A stretch of DNA of 17,227 bases from an uncultured Erysipelotrichaceae bacterium (GTDB taxonomy: Bacteria; Bacillota_I; Bacilli_A; Erysipelotrichales; Coprobacillaceae): NCBI GenBank assembly GCA_900550005.1, contig URQL01000013.1, forward strand, positions 1-17,227, read 5' to 3'. Shown piece by piece: positions 7,158 to 14,896 of the stretch. Below the pieces are notes generated by a model, which was given only the letters and a program-made list of their open reading frames with translations, had not been told where the DNA came from and did no database searches. Each line of letters starts with the position of its first letter. Position 1 is the stretch's first letter. A program made the position numbers and the translations under genes.

Positions 7158-7886
7158 TTATTTATTAAAATAGAACATACAAATTCCACCCGCCACAGCA
7201 ACATTTAATGACTCTGCACCGGAAATAGGAATATAAATATTTTTGGTTGTTGAATCAAGGAGTTCTTTACTTACGCCATTACCTTCATTTCCTAAAATCA
7301 ATGCAACCGGTAAAGCCGGTTCAATCGTTTGAATATCCTGTCCATTTTCCAAACTTGTTCCATAAATCGAGATACCTTGTTGTTTTAAAGTTTGAACCAC
7401 TTCTTTTAAATCTTTTTTAATACAATCAATATGGAAACATGCTCCTTGACTCGCACGAATAAATTTATCATTATAAAGATCAACACTACCTTCACTAAAT
7501 ATAACTTGATCAAAGTTAAAAGCATAAGCCGTTCTTACAAGAGTCCCAATATTACCAGGATCTTGTAATTGATCAAGCAATAAGAATTTTTTACCTGATA
7601 AATTGATTTGTTCTTCTGCTTTTTTCTTACAAATTGCCATAATAGGTTGAGGTGTATCCACTTGTGTTAACTTATCAATGATTTCATGAGTCACTTGAAT
7701 GCATTCTACTCCAGCAATATTCAAAGCATCTAGTGATAAGATGGTTTTAACTTGTGAAGCTTTTAAAGCTTCTTCAACTAAATGTTCTCCCTCAACTAAA
7801 TATTCTTGATATTCATCACGGTATTTTTTCTTTTTTAATTTCACCCATTGTTTTACACGACTATTATTCACTGAATTGATTTTCAT
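7158..7886 (-). CDS. SpoU/TrmH-family RNA 2'-O-methyltransferase (YsgA-like)
   Basis: This 242-residue protein has the two-domain layout of SpoU-class (SPOUT) methylases, which use SAM to methylate the 2'-OH of rRNA or tRNA nucleotides. The N-terminal substrate-binding part (about 1-95) contains the family's NSRVKQWVKL and YLVEGEHLVEEAL segments. The knotted catalytic domain carries motif 1 DPGNIGTLVRTA (109-120), motif 2 LILGNEGNGVS (196-206) and motif 3 IPISGAESLNVAVA (219-232). In Bacillus subtilis, as I recall it, ysgA stands immediately before pheS, matching the order here; the RNA target is not established from sequence. Its first 23 bases overlap the end of the metallopeptidase gene, so those two are coupled. 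No terminator follows; the pheST promoter starts at its stop codon. Confidence 0.93.
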   Translation of the reverse strand: MKINSVNNSRVKQWVKLKKKKYRDEYQEYLVEGEHLVEEALKASQVKTILSLDALNIAGVECIQVTHEIIDKLTQVDTPQPIMAICKKKAEEQINLSGKKFLLLDQLQDPGNIGTLVRTAYAFNFDQVIFSEGSVDLYNDKFIRASQGACFHIDCIKKDLKEVVQTLKQQGISIYGTSLENGQDIQTIEPALPVALILGNEGNGVSKELLDSTTKNIYIPISGAESLNVAVAGGICMFYFNK

Positions 7887-8544
7887 AACGATTTCCTTCC
7901 CTTTGTCTTATTTTATAATCTGGTAACCATTTTTCTACTTCTTCATAAAAAGCCTTTGAATGATTAGGTTCAATGAAATGACAAAGTTCATGAACCACCA
8001 CATAATCAATAAAGTCTGTTGAAAAATGAACTAAAATAGGATTAAAAACAATCCGATTTTGTCTATAATAACAAGCACCATAACGTCTTTTTGTTTTCTT
8101 TAATTCAATTATTGGATCACCAAAACGTTTTTCTTGCTTACAATACATAGCCACTTTTGTTTCTAAATAATCTTTTAACCAAGCTTTTAAATAGGGTTCT
8201 AATACTTTTTCAACTTGATGATGATAGAAGACTAAAGTATCTCCTTTTAAAACTACTTTTTTAATATTCATATCGATCACTTTAATATTGTATTTTTTCT
8301 TTAAAAGATTGACATATCCCTCATCTTGATAACAAGCCAATGGCCGATAATTTTCTAAATACCCTTTAATTTTAGGATAATTCTCTAAAATAAAATCTTC
8401 TATTAAAGTAAGTGGTGTCTCGTAAGGACAATGAATATGAATTTGTCCTTCTTCTATTTTTAAGTAAACTTTTTTTATTTTTTTATAGATGATTACATAC
8501 GCAATTTCCTGATCACCAATCATAAATATTTTTTCTTCTTTCAT
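7864..8544 (-). CDS. YgjP-type (DUF45) zinc metallopeptidase
   Basis: The 226-residue protein matches the YgjP/DUF45 family of cytoplasmic, SprT-like putative zinc metalloproteases. Its C-terminal third holds the zinc motif HELCH (185-189, an HExxH with catalytic Glu186) and a third ligand candidate His195 in EPNHSKAFY, followed by a basic, aromatic tail. Ahead of it stands KKTKRRYGACYYRQNRIVFN (149-168), the family's counterpart of the usual RWGSC block. The N-terminal half is a beta-rich Lys/Tyr-rich region typical of the family. The physiological substrate is unknown for the family. The start ATG follows AAAGGA. The gene is divergent from sspI with only a 49-nt shared region, and it overlaps the SpoU methylase by 23 nt, forming a two-gene unit. 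Confidence 0.88.
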   Translation of the reverse strand: MKEEKIFMIGDQEIAYVIIYKKIKKVYLKIEEGQIHIHCPYETPLTLIEDFILENYPKIKGYLENYRPLACYQDEGYVNLLKKKYNIKVIDMNIKKVVLKGDTLVFYHHQVEKVLEPYLKAWLKDYLETKVAMYCKQEKRFGDPIIELKKTKRRYGACYYRQNRIVFNPILVHFSTDFIDYVVVHELCHFIEPNHSKAFYEEVEKWLPDYKIRQREGNRYENQFSE

Positions 8545-8593
8545 GTCTATTTTTTCCTTTCTTTACCCACACTATAAAAAAGGAGGTAAAATT

Positions 8594-8794
8594 ATGGATA
8601 TTCGTGAAGCCATTCATCAACGTTTAAAAAATACTTCTGATAATGAACTTTATACTCTATTTAAAGAAAGCATCCATAGTGAAGACGAAGCCATCTTACC
8701 AGGACTTGGTGTTTTATTAGAAGATTATTATTTATCCATTGATGCCAGTAAACAAAAAGAATTTTGTAAACATTTAGCGAATTTATTAAAATAA
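8594..8794 (+). CDS. sspI: Small acid-soluble spore protein SspI
   Basis: This 66-residue protein matches the SspI family of minor small acid-soluble spore proteins, made in the forespore. It has the diagnostic block ILPGLGVLLE (residues 34-43; LPGLGVLFE in Bacillus subtilis), an N-terminal helix beginning MDIREAIHQRL and a closing helix ending HLANLLK. Length and layout agree with known SspI (about 70 residues). The start was placed at ATG 8594 because AGGAGG lies 7 nt upstream; a longer in-frame start at 8543 would read through that site. The gene points away from the metallopeptidase/SpoU/pheST cluster, and sspI also neighbours ysgA-pheS in Bacillus. Its presence indicates an endospore former. 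Its last 9 bases overlap the end of the convergent membrane-protein gene. Confidence 0.88.
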   Translation: MDIREAIHQRLKNTSDNELYTLFKESIHSEDEAILPGLGVLLEDYYLSIDASKQKEFCKHLANLLK

Positions 8795-9160
8795 GCACTT
8801 AGTGCTTATTTTAATTTTCAACCCTTCAACAACTAAATAAATAACAATTATATACTTAAATAAAGTAAGGATCGAACTAAACCAACAAGCTATACCAATA
8901 ACTACTAAAATACCATAAAGATAATGAATTTGTTTTTGATCCAATCCCTCTTTGATGGTTTCGATAAATTCATGAAAGGCGATTACGACTAAAACTAACA
9001 TCCAAAAATAGGTTTGCGTATAAACATCCCCTGAAAATAAGCGATTTGCTCCACCAAAAAAATGAAGATGATAATAGTTCGCTAAATCAATGCTAAAAGA
9101 AAACCAAACAATCAAAATCGCTTCAACAGTAAGTAAAGCCATCTTTTTTAAGTCTTTCAT
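8786..9160 (-). CDS. Small polytopic membrane protein, unknown function
   Basis: I do not recognise a family. The 124-residue protein has a basic start (MKDLKKM) and about four hydrophobic segments: residues 7-27, 50-66, 81-97 and 100-115. Between them are a polar loop at 28-49 (YYHLHFFGGANRLFSGDVYT) and a charged loop at 67-80. This predicts an integral membrane protein. Its ATG overlaps the stop codon of the upstream 268-residue gene by one base (TAATG), so translation of the two is coupled and the products probably act together at the membrane. The last codons (encoding STKCLF) lie inside the hairpin shared with sspI. The function is unknown. Confidence 0.8.
   Translation of the reverse strand: MKDLKKMALLTVEAILIVWFSFSIDLANYYHLHFFGGANRLFSGDVYTQTYFWMLVLVVIAFHEFIETIKEGLDQKQIHYLYGILVVIGIACWFSSILTLFKYIIVIYLVVEGLKIKISTKCLF
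8788..8812. terminator. Bidirectional terminator between convergent sspI and the membrane-protein gene
   Basis: AAAATAAGCACT (8788-8799) and AGTGCTTATTTT (8801-8812) are exact reverse complements around one base, with A/T runs on both sides. The hairpin contains the stop codons of both genes, so it can end transcription in both directions. Confidence 0.85.
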
Positions 9161-9966
9161 TAATTTACCTCACTTTCATTGGTTAAATCGATACTAAAAG
9201 CTAAATCATCCTCACCTTTTAAGATCACGACCACACTTAATTTACTGGAATTTAAATCTACCCCTTCTAATAAAGAGACATCGACATTTTCTAAATAAGT
9301 TTTATTAAATATTTCTTCTAAAGTACCTTGTCTTGTATAGTAAACAACCGGTGTATCTTGTCCTTCGTCTTGATAACGGTATTCCAAACGAACTAGATCA
9401 TAGTTTTCTTGATATTTTTCTAAATTTGCACAGTTGATACTTCCTAGAATAATACGATCTTTATAAACATAAAATTCTTTATAAGAAAATTCTTTATTTA
9501 ATCCAGAATAGATTTCCATATTTACAGGAGCTAAAGAAATGGTTTCACTTTGATTTGTCGTTTTATTTTTAATTTCTAAGTTAATGGCATCCAGTGATCC
9601 TTGAAAAGAATCAGTTAAAGCATTGATTTTATAAGTTGTATCATCTTCTTTAGTTAAAGTGTGCACATATTCTTTATTTAATAAAGAAGAAACAGCTTCA
9701 ATTTCATCACCATTATGGATAAAATCATTGTTTTTTAAATTCAATTTGGCATCACCAAATTGATAACCATCATCATCTTGAATCAAATTGTAATAATCAA
9801 TAGTTAAATCATCATTACTACCACGATACATTTCTCGATGATAGATTCGTGTTTCATAAGTATGAAATACAAAGTTATCAAATTGTTTATATAAAGTAAA
9901 CGAAATCATACAAAGCAATACAAAACTAAGTAGGAGTTGTCCTTGATTTATTTTTTTCACTTTCAT
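9160..9966 (-). CDS. Membrane-anchored extracytoplasmic protein, unknown function
   Basis: The start is placed at ATG 9964-9966, giving 268 residues; GTG codons at 9969 and 9972 are alternatives. A basic N terminus (MKVKKINQGQ) and a hydrophobic segment at about residues 11-25 (LLLSFVLLCMISFTL) form a signal anchor. The remaining roughly 240 residues are acidic, rich in Asp, Asn and Tyr with beta-strand-like alternation, as expected outside the membrane. I recognise no domain and see no catalytic motif or lipobox. It is translationally coupled to the small membrane-protein gene downstream. Upstream, the HtrA gene is closed by a terminator, so a separate promoter is expected. No good ribosome binding site precedes any candidate start, although a TATAAT stands only 10 nt before the ATG. 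Confidence 0.78.
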   Translation of the reverse strand: MKVKKINQGQLLLSFVLLCMISFTLYKQFDNFVFHTYETRIYHREMYRGSNDDLTIDYYNLIQDDDGYQFGDAKLNLKNNDFIHNGDEIEAVSSLLNKEYVHTLTKEDDTTYKINALTDSFQGSLDAINLEIKNKTTNQSETISLAPVNMEIYSGLNKEFSYKEFYVYKDRIILGSINCANLEKYQENYDLVRLEYRYQDEGQDTPVVYYTRQGTLEEIFNKTYLENVDVSLLEGVDLNSSKLSVVVILKGEDDLAFSIDLTNESEVN

Positions 9967-10013
9967 CACCACGCCTATTATACCTTGTTTTCTTTAAAAA
10001 GAAAAAGGTTTTA

Positions 10014-10045
10014 TAAAAAAAGGAGTTGATGATTTCCACCAACTC
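10014..10045 (-). terminator. Intrinsic terminator after htrA
   Basis: Arms at 10023-10031 and 10037-10045 form a 9-bp stem with one G-U pair and a 5-nt loop, followed on the minus strand by CTTTTTTT. It lies 15 nt beyond the protease stop codon. Confidence 0.9.
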
Positions 10046-10059
10046 TTTTATATTAAGCT

Positions 10060-11169
10060 TTATTTTTCACCAAGTGTAACGGTTAAAGTCGTTTCACTAC
10101 CATTACGATTAACTGTGATATCTACTTTATCACCTGGATTTTTTGAATAAAGAAGGGTTAAGAAACTCTTATAAGTTGTTACTACTTGCCCATCAAATTT
10201 TGTAATAACATCTCCTGTTTCAATACCTGCTTGACTTGCTGGAGAACCACTTGCTACTTTAGCAACATAAATACCGTCACTAGCTGAAGTATTGATACGA
10301 TACATTCTAAGTTCGTAAGAACTTAAATCACTAATAGATACACCAGAGACACCTAATACTGGTCGACTAACTTTTCCGTTAGCTTTGATTTGTTCGATTT
10401 CTTTAATTACATCATTGATTGGTAAAGCAAATCCCATACCTTCAACACTTGTATCAGATAATTTCATTGAAGTAATACCAACTAATTCACCAGCTAAGTT
10501 AACTAAAGCACCACCACTGTTTCCTGGATTAATTGCAGCATCGGTTTGGATAACACTCATGTCCCAATCATCAGCACCATCATTGTTTAAATCAACCGAT
10601 ACAGTACGAGAGTTTGTTGAAACAACACCTTGTGTTACTGTACCCGCATATTCAATTCCAAGTGGACAACCAATAGCTAAAACTGTTTCACCTGGATCAA
10701 GTAATGAAGAATCACCAATTTTAATGGCTTTTAAATCTTGATCAGTTGTAAGTTTTAATAAGGCGATATCACCATATTGATCACTACCAACAAGTTCAGC
10801 TTCAGCAGATTCACCATTACTAAATACGACTTCGATTTGGCTAGCCCCACTAATAACATGGTTATTTGTAATAATGTAAGCTTCCTTACCATTTACTTCA
10901 TAAATAACACCACTACCGCTACCTGAAAGTTGTGAATTTTCATAAACTTGTACACCAACAATACTATCACTTACAGCAGATACAGCATCAGCTGCTGTTG
11001 TTTTGACATCACTTACTACCGTTTGAACAGTAGATGAACCACTTGCACTGGTTGTTTTCGTTGTATTTTTTGTTAGACTATTAACTTGTTTAAACAAATA
11101 AATATTTGAACCTAATAATGCAACAATTAAAAGTAGGATCACATATTTTAAATATTTTTTTTGAGTCAT
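10060..11169 (-). CDS. htrA: HtrA/DegP-type membrane-anchored serine protease with PDZ domain
   Basis: HtrA proteases degrade or refold damaged proteins outside the cytoplasmic membrane. This 369-residue protein has a signal anchor (about 8-27), a Ser/Thr-rich linker (about 30-60), a trypsin-like domain and one PDZ domain (about 270-365). The triad is complete: His104 in TNNHVISG, Asp134 in YGDIALLK, and Ser218 in NPGNSGGAL. The PDZ domain shows GSPASQAGIETGDVITKFDG. The layout equals Gram-positive HtrA/YkdA-type proteins. The start ATG follows TAGGAGG. The 144-nt region between this gene and the upstream M29 peptidase gene (11170-11313) holds its leader; a GATAAT -10-like hexamer is visible on the minus strand near 11222-11227 but without a good -35. 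It is closed by a strong terminator, so it is probably monocistronic. Confidence 0.95.
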   Translation of the reverse strand: MTQKKYLKYVILLLIVALLGSNIYLFKQVNSLTKNTTKTTSASGSSTVQTVVSDVKTTAADAVSAVSDSIVGVQVYENSQLSGSGSGVIYEVNGKEAYIITNNHVISGASQIEVVFSNGESAEAELVGSDQYGDIALLKLTTDQDLKAIKIGDSSLLDPGETVLAIGCPLGIEYAGTVTQGVVSTNSRTVSVDLNNDGADDWDMSVIQTDAAINPGNSGGALVNLAGELVGITSMKLSDTSVEGMGFALPINDVIKEIEQIKANGKVSRPVLGVSGVSISDLSSYELRMYRINTSASDGIYVAKVASGSPASQAGIETGDVITKFDGQVVTTYKSFLTLLYSKNPGDKVDITVNRNGSETTLTVTLGEK

Positions 11170-11313
11170 TTTTCCTTCCTCCTAAGCATTCTTTCTTATT
11201 ACAAGGATAGTGTACTGCATAATTATCTTAAAATTATTTCTAAATTGTGTGAAATTATCGTAACCTTTAAAACAATCTTTAGATTAAGTATTCCCTTTTA
11301 TTACAAAATCATA

Positions 11314-12543
11314 CTAAATTGCCCAATAACCCTCTTTAAAGACAACCACTTCTGTTCCATCTTTTTGAATTCCAGTAATTTGCATATCTTTTGTTCCAAC
11401 CATAAAATCAACATGGATCATGGATTCATTGCATCCCGCTTTTACAAGTTCTTCCTTACTCATTTTTTCATGTCCTTGAATAGCTTCAGAGATTCCACCA
11501 CCTAAAGCAATATGACAAGCTGCATTTTCATCAAATAAAGTATTGTAGAAAAGAACACCGATTTGGTTAATAGGAGAATCATAAGGAACTAAAGCGACTT
11601 CTCCTAAATAGCTTGCCCCTTCATCCATTTTTACCATTTCTTTTAAATGTTCTAATCCTTTTTCAGCTTCAACATGCACTACTTTTCCATCTTTAAAATC
11701 AAATGCAAAATTTTCAATCAAATTACCATTGTAAGATAAAGGTTTACTTGCAACTAAGCGTCCACAGGCACTAAGTCTTTCAGGCAAAGTAAAGACTTCT
11801 TCACTAGGCATATTCACACATGAAGCAACACCATTTTTTTGTTTTTCATAAGCTGTACACCATTGATGGTTTGAGTGCAATCCAATTGTAAAATCTGTTC
11901 CATTACTTGAAACATAGTGAAGTTTTTCAAAATGATATTCATTCATTTTTTGTGCTTGTTTTTCAAGATAATCAATATGTTCTTGCCAATTTTGATCTGA
12001 TTTATCTTTTTCAATACGCATGGTTTTCATAATCGCTGCTTCTAATAAATCAAGGGCTTCTTGATCACTTGAAGCATTTGGATACATCTTTTTAGCCCAA
12101 GCTAAAGAAGGCATAGCCACAATTGTCCATTGCGCAAGTCCATCTAATTTATCTAAATAGGGTTTCATAAATGGATAACGTAATTTTCTAGGTTTTGTCA
12201 ATTTTTCTACATCAATTCCTTTAAATTGGTCTGGATCATCATCATCGATCCAGATCTTTACTGGTGGATTTTCTAACCAATCTTCATATTTTCCTTGTTC
12301 TTCATGGCTAAAATACCCTAATGTTTCTACACTTTGGTATTGATAATGTAAACGACTGATAGCTGGATCAGACCAATTCACAGTTACTTTATTTGCTCCA
12401 CAAAGATAACATTGTTCAACAACTTCTCTTGCTAGAGGAGCACAATTTAATGAGCATTGAACTAAAACATTTTGTCCCTTTTGTACATTAACGCCAATTT
12501 TCACAATGACTCTGGCATATTCTTTTAATACTTCTAATTCCAT
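11314..12543 (-). CDS. M29-family metallo-aminopeptidase (AmpS/PepS-like)
   Basis: This 409-residue enzyme removes N-terminal residues from peptides in the cytoplasm using two metal ions. It starts MELEVLKEYARVIVKIGVNV, typical of the family, and has the expected length. Metal and catalytic positions are in place: MPSEEVFT (Glu248/Glu249), GEVAL (Glu315), CHIALGGG (His344) and HVDFMVGT (His377, Asp379). The GVNVQKGQNVLVQ opening and YPFMKPYLDKL segment are also family-like. The start ATG (12541-12543) was preferred to an upstream in-frame ATG because AAAGGAA stands before it and the longer form would run through palindromic DNA. It follows the two M42 peptidases on the same strand, separated by a 49-nt region with hairpins, so it belongs to a peptidase cluster that finishes off oligopeptides. 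Confidence 0.95.
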   Translation of the reverse strand: MELEVLKEYARVIVKIGVNVQKGQNVLVQCSLNCAPLAREVVEQCYLCGANKVTVNWSDPAISRLHYQYQSVETLGYFSHEEQGKYEDWLENPPVKIWIDDDDPDQFKGIDVEKLTKPRKLRYPFMKPYLDKLDGLAQWTIVAMPSLAWAKKMYPNASSDQEALDLLEAAIMKTMRIEKDKSDQNWQEHIDYLEKQAQKMNEYHFEKLHYVSSNGTDFTIGLHSNHQWCTAYEKQKNGVASCVNMPSEEVFTLPERLSACGRLVASKPLSYNGNLIENFAFDFKDGKVVHVEAEKGLEHLKEMVKMDEGASYLGEVALVPYDSPINQIGVLFYNTLFDENAACHIALGGGISEAIQGHEKMSKEELVKAGCNESMIHVDFMVGTKDMQITGIQKDGTEVVVFKEGYWAI

Positions 12544-12565
12544 ACTATTTCCTTTCTTTAAAGAA

Positions 12566-12586
12566 AGCCTTGTTTTAAACAAGGCT
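12566..12586 (-). terminator. Hairpin between the M42 and M29 peptidase genes (weak terminator or attenuator)
   Basis: AGCCTTGTTT and AAACAAGGCT are perfect arms around one base, located 6 nt past the M42 stop codon; the minus strand continues TTTCTTT. A second perfect palindrome, CTTTCTTTAAAGAAAG (12552-12567), overlaps it by two bases and borders the M29 ribosome binding site. The T-tract is broken by a C, so read-through into the M29 gene is likely. Confidence 0.6.
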
Positions 12587-12592
12587 CATTGC

Positions 12593-13666
12593 TTATTGTT
12601 TATCTTTTTTGATTTCTTCGTATAATGCAGGAGTAATACGTTTACAAAATTCAGTTAAAGCTTTCACTGTTGCATCATAATCATCTTCATGAATGATTGT
12701 ACGATGTGAATGCATGTAACGTGAAGGAATGGATAAAGTCATATTAACGACTCCAGCACCTACTTTATGCATTTCTCCTGAATCCGTTCCACCAAATGGC
12801 AATACGTCACGAACATAATGGATTCCTAATTCTTCGCAAATTTTTTCCATTTCTTTTAATAATCCTGTATGAGCAATTACGCTACCATCCATAATGCCAA
12901 GTGTTACCCCACATCCAAGTTTAACATCATTTTGTTTTCCTTCTGGTAAATCATAAGAGAAGCAAACATCAACTGCAAAGGCAATATCAGGTTGGATCAT
13001 TTGTGCTACAGTTTTAGCCCCACGTAATCCGACTTCTTCTTGTACTGTTCCACAACAATAAATATTTGCTGCTGTTTCTATGCCTTTTAAATTGCGCATA
13101 ACATCTGTAGCGATGGCTGCTCCTACACGGTCATCCCATGCTTTAGCCATTAAATATTTAGGGTTTGCTAGTTGTAAGAATTCTGAACGTGGACAAATTG
13201 GATCACCAATACGAATACCTAAAGCTATAGCTTCTTCTTTACTTGCTACACCGATATCTAAGAAAGAATCTCCTGGAGCAGTGACTTTATTTCTTGCTTC
13301 TGGACCTTTTCCATGAGGTGGGATAGATCCAAATACACCAACGATTTCTTTACCTTCACGTGTTGTAATTGTACAAGTGTGAGCTGGAATGGTTTGACCC
13401 ATCCATCCTCCAACTGGATGTACTTTAATATACCCTTTATCATCAATTTCTTTTACTACAAAACCAATTTCATCAATATGTCCTGTAATTGCTACTTTTA
13501 AATCTGTTGTTCCTTTTTTGTGTCCAATGATACTTCCAATATTATCGTAGAAGATTTCATCAGCACCTTCTTCTAAGTATTTTTTCATGACTCTTGAAGC
13601 TCCTTTTTCAAAGCCAGAGATTCCTTTAGCCATGGTCATTTCTTCTAAAAATTTTAAATCTGCCAT
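12593..13666 (-). CDS. M42-family metallo-aminopeptidase (second of a tandem pair)
   Basis: A 357-residue cytoplasmic M42 peptidase (glutamyl-aminopeptidase/FrvX/YsdC group; members are often misnamed endoglucanase). Relatives form large dodecameric shells that trim peptides. The dinuclear metal site is complete: His63 and Asp65 in TGHIDEIG, Asp178 in KAWDDR, Glu210/Glu211 in VQEEVGLRG, Asp233 in AVDV, and His319 in SRYMHSH. The PFGGTDSGEMH block near 290-300 is also typical. It starts 11 nt after the stop codon of the other M42 gene, with AGAGG before ATG, so they are co-transcribed. The two proteins are clearly related but differ in the substrate-pocket regions, for example GGWMGQTIPAH here against CGFLFAHALSAQ in its neighbour, suggesting different residue preferences. 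The exact specificity cannot be read. Confidence 0.95.
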   Translation of the reverse strand: MADLKFLEEMTMAKGISGFEKGASRVMKKYLEEGADEIFYDNIGSIIGHKKGTTDLKVAITGHIDEIGFVVKEIDDKGYIKVHPVGGWMGQTIPAHTCTITTREGKEIVGVFGSIPPHGKGPEARNKVTAPGDSFLDIGVASKEEAIALGIRIGDPICPRSEFLQLANPKYLMAKAWDDRVGAAIATDVMRNLKGIETAANIYCCGTVQEEVGLRGAKTVAQMIQPDIAFAVDVCFSYDLPEGKQNDVKLGCGVTLGIMDGSVIAHTGLLKEMEKICEELGIHYVRDVLPFGGTDSGEMHKVGAGVVNMTLSIPSRYMHSHRTIIHEDDYDATVKALTEFCKRITPALYEEIKKDKQ

Positions 13667-13677
13667 AATTTTGCCTC

Positions 13678-14745
13678 TTATCTTCTTTCATCTAATATTT
13701 TTTCAAATAAATCTTTATTTGCACGTTTTATAAATGCCACTAAAATATCGATTCCACTTTGGTAATCTTTTTTATGGATCATACTTCGACAAGTGTGTAC
13801 ATAACGGTTAGGAACGCAAATAGATACCGTAGGCATTCCTTTTCCTGCTTTATGCATTTCGCCAGCATCTGTTCCACCACGATTAATTAAAATAGGTTGA
13901 TAAGGATAACCACATTCATCTCCAATATCTTCTAAAACATGAACAAGTCCAACATGAGAAATCGAAGATGTATCCATAATCGAAATTCCAATTCCTTTTC
14001 CTAATTGGAAATCACTTTTAGGATCATTTGGATTATCGTTACATGGATAAACGTCTAAAGCAAAAGCAATATCAGGTTGTACCATTTGTGAAACTGTTTT
14101 TGCGCCTCTAAGTCCCACTTCTTCTTGAACTGTACCTGCAAAATAAACTGTTGCATCTAAATCTTCATCTTTTAAAGCTTTTGCTACTTCTAAAAACATG
14201 CCTACTCCAATACGATCATCAAATGCTTTTGCAGTTAAGTAATCCGGATTATTCATTTCTCTAAACATTGGTGCCATGACGATTGGATCACCAATACGGA
14301 CACCTAAATCCACTAATTCTTGCTTACTAGCGACACCAAAATCAACGACCACATCACTTACTGGAATGGTATCCTTTCCTAAGTTAAAATTAGAATCTTT
14401 AGCATGCGTTCCAATCACGCCATAAATTTTCTTTCCTTCACGTGTCGTTAAAACAACATCTTGAGCACTTAAAGCATGAGCAAATAAGAAACCACATTGA
14501 TTCACTCTAACAAAGCCTTTTTCATCAATTTCAGATACAATCATCCCAATTTCATCCACATGCCCTGTAAGTAATACTTTTAATGTCCCTTTTCCCTTTT
14601 TTACACCGACAATACTACCAATATTGTCATACATAACTTCATCTACAAGTGGTTCTAAATATTCCTTAACAATTCGTGTAACTTCTTTTTCTTGACCAGA
14701 AACACCGTCAGCATTACATAGTCTTTCTAACATTTTTAAATCCAT
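13678..14745 (-). CDS. M42-family metallo-aminopeptidase (first of a tandem pair)
   Basis: A 355-residue M42 peptidase with all metal and catalytic positions: His62 and Asp64 in TGHVDEIG, Asp176 in KAFDDR, Glu208/Glu209 in VQEEVGLRG, Asp231 in ALDV and His317 in NRYVHTC. The INRGGTDAGEMH block is also present. The start ATG (14743-14745) was chosen because AGGGGG lies just upstream and the protein then begins MDLKMLERLCNADGVSGQEK, aligning with its paralogue; an in-frame ATG at 14799 would add 18 unrelated residues. It is the first gene of the M42-M42-M29 block, which suggests that one transcript makes a set of complementary aminopeptidases. The promoter must lie in the divergent region 14746-14896; a TATGAT/GATAAT-type -10 is visible there on the minus strand but its -35 is poor. 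Confidence 0.95.
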   Translation of the reverse strand: MDLKMLERLCNADGVSGQEKEVTRIVKEYLEPLVDEVMYDNIGSIVGVKKGKGTLKVLLTGHVDEIGMIVSEIDEKGFVRVNQCGFLFAHALSAQDVVLTTREGKKIYGVIGTHAKDSNFNLGKDTIPVSDVVVDFGVASKQELVDLGVRIGDPIVMAPMFREMNNPDYLTAKAFDDRIGVGMFLEVAKALKDEDLDATVYFAGTVQEEVGLRGAKTVSQMVQPDIAFALDVYPCNDNPNDPKSDFQLGKGIGISIMDTSSISHVGLVHVLEDIGDECGYPYQPILINRGGTDAGEMHKAGKGMPTVSICVPNRYVHTCRSMIHKKDYQSGIDILVAFIKRANKDLFEKILDERR

Positions 14746-14896
14746 TTTTATCCCCCTTCCATTTTTATAATGTCTAAATTGTTTTACGCAAATTATCATA
14801 TCACGAAATTCTAATATTTAAAAGTAGTATACTCTTTTTTGTATACATTTAAGATAATTTATGCTATTATATCAAAAATCACCGAGGAGGGGTTTT
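14746..14896. promoter_or_regulatory. Divergent promoter region with paired GTATAC palindromes
   Basis: This 151-nt region separates the M42 gene (minus) from the membrane-protein gene (plus). On the plus strand, TGCTATTAT (14862-14870) is an extended -10 with a moderate -35-like TATACA about 18 nt upstream. On the minus strand, a TATGATAAT sequence near 14793-14801 may be the -10 for the peptidases. Two copies of the palindrome GTATAC (14827-14832 and 14841-14846) sit between them and could be a regulator site. No gene is seen here. Confidence 0.45.

Noticed and set aside
8544..8574. Forespore (sigma-G type) promoter for sspI, with CACACTA resembling a CATACTA -10
   Set aside because: The -35 match is poor and the predicted transcript would begin on the ribosome binding site itself. 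The same bases read on the other strand give a TATAGT -10 for the metallopeptidase, so the assignment is ambiguous.
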